This document shows, one piece after another, positions 62,540-64,000 of a stretch of DNA of 64,000 nt. Position 1 is the stretch's first letter. Each line of letters starts with the position of its first letter. The stretch comes from Fusobacterium ulcerans (lineage in GTDB: Bacteria > Fusobacteriota > Fusobacteriia > Fusobacteriales > Fusobacteriaceae): positions 2,744,282 through 2,808,281 of the forward strand of contig NZ_CP028105.1 of the NCBI RefSeq assembly GCF_003019675.1, written 5' to 3'. Below the pieces are notes generated by a model, which searched no databases, was not told the DNA's origin, and saw only the letters and a list, made by a program, of their open reading frames with translations. A program made the translations under genes and the position numbers.

Positions 62540-62653
62540 TTACATATCATAATCTTTTTTATTACTCTTATACTGCTTATAAATAAAAAATATACCTATA
62601 AATAAGATAAGAAAAACTATTACAAAAGATAAAGTTAATAAAAGTATCCTCAC
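62540..62653 (-). CDS. 37-residue single-span membrane peptide
   Basis: A GTG start at 62653 follows AAGGAGGT with ideal spacing. It encodes MRILLLTLSFVIVFLILFIG, then IFFIYKQYKSNKKDYDM: one membrane helix and a short charged tail inside or outside. It begins 25 bases after the preceding minus-strand gene ends, so it is probably the last gene of that operon. Function is unknown; many such peptides modulate larger membrane proteins. Confidence 0.55.
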   Translation of the reverse strand: MRILLLTLSFVIVFLILFIGIFFIYKQYKSNKKDYDM

Positions 62654-62678
62654 AAATACCTCCTTATAAATGAACATT

Positions 62679-63293
62679 CTAATTATACCTTACTGTATCT
62701 CTATACCATTCTTTTTGTTTTTTATATTCTTTTGAAAGAAAGCCTTTGCTTACTTTTATTTGAGGGGAGTTAGAGAGTATTTTTCTTAGCAGTCCTTCAA
62801 ATAAATGAATTTTATTATATTCTAATAAAATTTTAACTTTTTTACCATCAATTTTATAAAGGTATACCATTAAAGAATTTCTGTATCTTTGAATTATTTT
62901 ATGAGTATGTATCCATATTACTGAATTAATATCCAGCCTTTCAAGTGAAAATCCTCTGTTAATTATAAGAATATTATCTCGAAGCAGTAAAGGGAGAGAA
63001 TAAATACTAAAATTAAGAGAAAGATTTTTCTCCTCCTCAGTGAGAAGAGATTCAAAAGCATCTTGATTTTTCCAGATGGATTTCCATGCAAAAAACCAGA
63101 TAATACAAGCAAAGAAAACAACTACTGTAATAATAGAAACAGCCAAAATAGCATCTCTTCTTCTTGCTGGACCAACAAGCTCTACAGGAAATCTAGTAGC
63201 TTCTTTATAGAGAACAGCAGCAAAGAATATATTAATACTCAGCAAAATTCCCCATACTGAAAATAGAGATAAATATTTTATTTTATTTTTCAT
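62679..63293 (-). CDS. uncharacterised membrane protein with two N-terminal helices
   Basis: The 204-residue protein has membrane helices at ~8-28 and ~49-72, separated by a short charged loop (PVELVGPARRRD). A soluble domain at ~80-204 follows, with NSVIWIHTHKIIQRYRNSLMVYLYKIDGKKVKILLEY, a beta-strand-rich pattern similar in style to PH-like domains. I do not recognise the family. AAGGAGAAT precedes the ATG, which lies 15 bases after the upstream gene, so the two form an operon. Confidence 0.65.
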   Translation of the reverse strand: MKNKIKYLSLFSVWGILLSINIFFAAVLYKEATRFPVELVGPARRRDAILAVSIITVVVFFACIIWFFAWKSIWKNQDAFESLLTEEEKNLSLNFSIYSLPLLLRDNILIINRGFSLERLDINSVIWIHTHKIIQRYRNSLMVYLYKIDGKKVKILLEYNKIHLFEGLLRKILSNSPQIKVSKGFLSKEYKKQKEWYRDTVRYN

Positions 63294-63308
63294 AAAATTA
63301 TTCTCCTT

Positions 63309-64000
63309 TTATCTAAAATCACTCTCTTTTGGAATATTTCCTTCTGCTATTATAGATTCAAATTTTTCAACTGCATTCTCAACTGCTTCATCATTTTCTA
63401 AATTCAATGCTTCATCCAGCAGGACTCTAAATACATTTTCAAGTTGATAATCATAATAGTCATATTCATTAGTCCATTCTGCTAATCCCTTCAAAAATTC
63501 ATCTAAGTTGCCATCTTTTTTTAGGTTTTCAGTAAGCTTTTCTGCATCATCTATTGTGAATATTTCAAGATTATGCTGACTGTGAACAAAGCTGTGAGCA
63601 TACAAAAGTGGATATATTACTTTGCTCCAGCCATATTTTTTTATTATACGAGCAAAACTTTCTTCAAAATAACTTGGTTCTTCATGATCTGGGTTTGTAC
63701 TTTGAAATAATTCTGCATAGAGAAGTACATCTTTTTCATTAACCAGTGCCAGTTCTGTTGCAAAAAATGAACCACCAGCAGATTCTCCATCTAATGAAAC
63801 TTCATCTTCTGGACTATTGAGGTTTATTAGTTTTCCTACTATTTTACGCATTAATGGATGAAGTTCTGGATATTTTACAGCTTGTTTAGCAAAATATTCC
63901 TCAATCACTCCTATAGAGTCATCTTCATTTTCAAAATCTTCCCATAAGATATCAAAATACCAGTTGTAATCATCTTGCTCTGACTTATCAATTCCTTTTG
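63309..64000 (-). CDS. uncharacterised soluble protein (start beyond the window)
   Basis: The frame stays open from the stop at 63309 to the right edge, including YNWYFDILWEDFENEDDSIG before the first in-window GTG. The true start is therefore probably outside, and at least 230 residues are encoded here. It is acidic and mostly helical, with EESFARIIKKYGWSKVIYPLLYAHSFVHSQHN in the middle. I do not recognise it. It heads the operon with the two membrane proteins downstream. Confidence 0.65.
   Translation of the reverse strand, partial: KGIDKSEQDDYNWYFDILWEDFENEDDSIGVIEEYFAKQAVKYPELHPLMRKIVGKLINLNSPEDEVSLDGESAGGSFFATELALVNEKDVLLYAELFQSTNPDHEEPSYFEESFARIIKKYGWSKVIYPLLYAHSFVHSQHNLEIFTIDDAEKLTENLKKDGNLDEFLKGLAEWTNEYDYYDYQLENVFRVLLDEALNLENDEAVENAVEKFESIIAEGNIPKESDFR

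Noticed and set aside
1-64000. tRNA or rRNA genes
   Set aside because: No cloverleaf or rRNA-like GC-rich conserved stretch was recognised on either strand by eye; a dedicated search was not possible.

Overview
This 64 kb window looks like a chromosomal segment of a Fusobacterium species, most likely from the large-genome F. varium / F. ulcerans / F. mortiferum group. The assignment rests on the very AT-rich DNA, strong AGGAGG-type ribosome binding sites, MORN2 lipoproteins, FadA-like coiled-coil secreted proteins and giant type Va autotransporters of RadD size. It is an inference; no rRNA or tRNA gene is present to confirm it.

Region 1 (1-5.7 kb) holds the 5' part of an NhaC-type antiporter, a MORN2-repeat lipoprotein, a SAP-domain membrane-anchored protein, a two-gene RloA/RloB (AbiL/PARIS-like) candidate anti-phage system with its own promoter and palindrome, and a small gene whose paralogue lies 53 kb away.

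Region 2 (6.3-18.1 kb) looks like a mobile-element remnant with adhesin cargo. A helix-turn-helix replication-initiator-like protein, a DnaC-like loader, an excisionase-like protein and three small phage-type proteins lead into two tandem 1.1-1.2 kaa autotransporters with RTX-like motifs. Two overlapping HU-family genes and an IS200-type insertion sequence follow. No integrase is visible.

Region 3 (18.4-51.8 kb) is the most striking part: three tandem copies of one cassette. Each has a sigma-A promoter (TTGTRT-17-TATAAT), a leader with a conserved hairpin whose stem sequence changes while pairing is kept, a FadA-like secreted coiled-coil protein and a 3,100-3,400-residue autotransporter. The first two copies end with a small ribbon-helix-helix protein with an AT-hook-like tail; the third lacks it. 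The autotransporter ends are nearly identical while the middles vary. One tract of about 1.15 kb is almost identical between copies 1 and 3, as expected for gene conversion. I read this as an adhesin-diversifying array.

Region 4 (52-64 kb) is ordinary chromosome: a family 5 solute-binding lipoprotein, a PAP2 phosphatase coupled to a degenerate sigma-factor-like gene, an intact SigH-like sigma factor, a Cache-PAS-GGDEF diguanylate cyclase, a YoaK-family membrane protein, a cold-shock protein with a long structured leader, and several small or uncharacterised proteins. One of these is a 37-residue membrane peptide. The window ends inside an uncharacterised gene on the minus strand.
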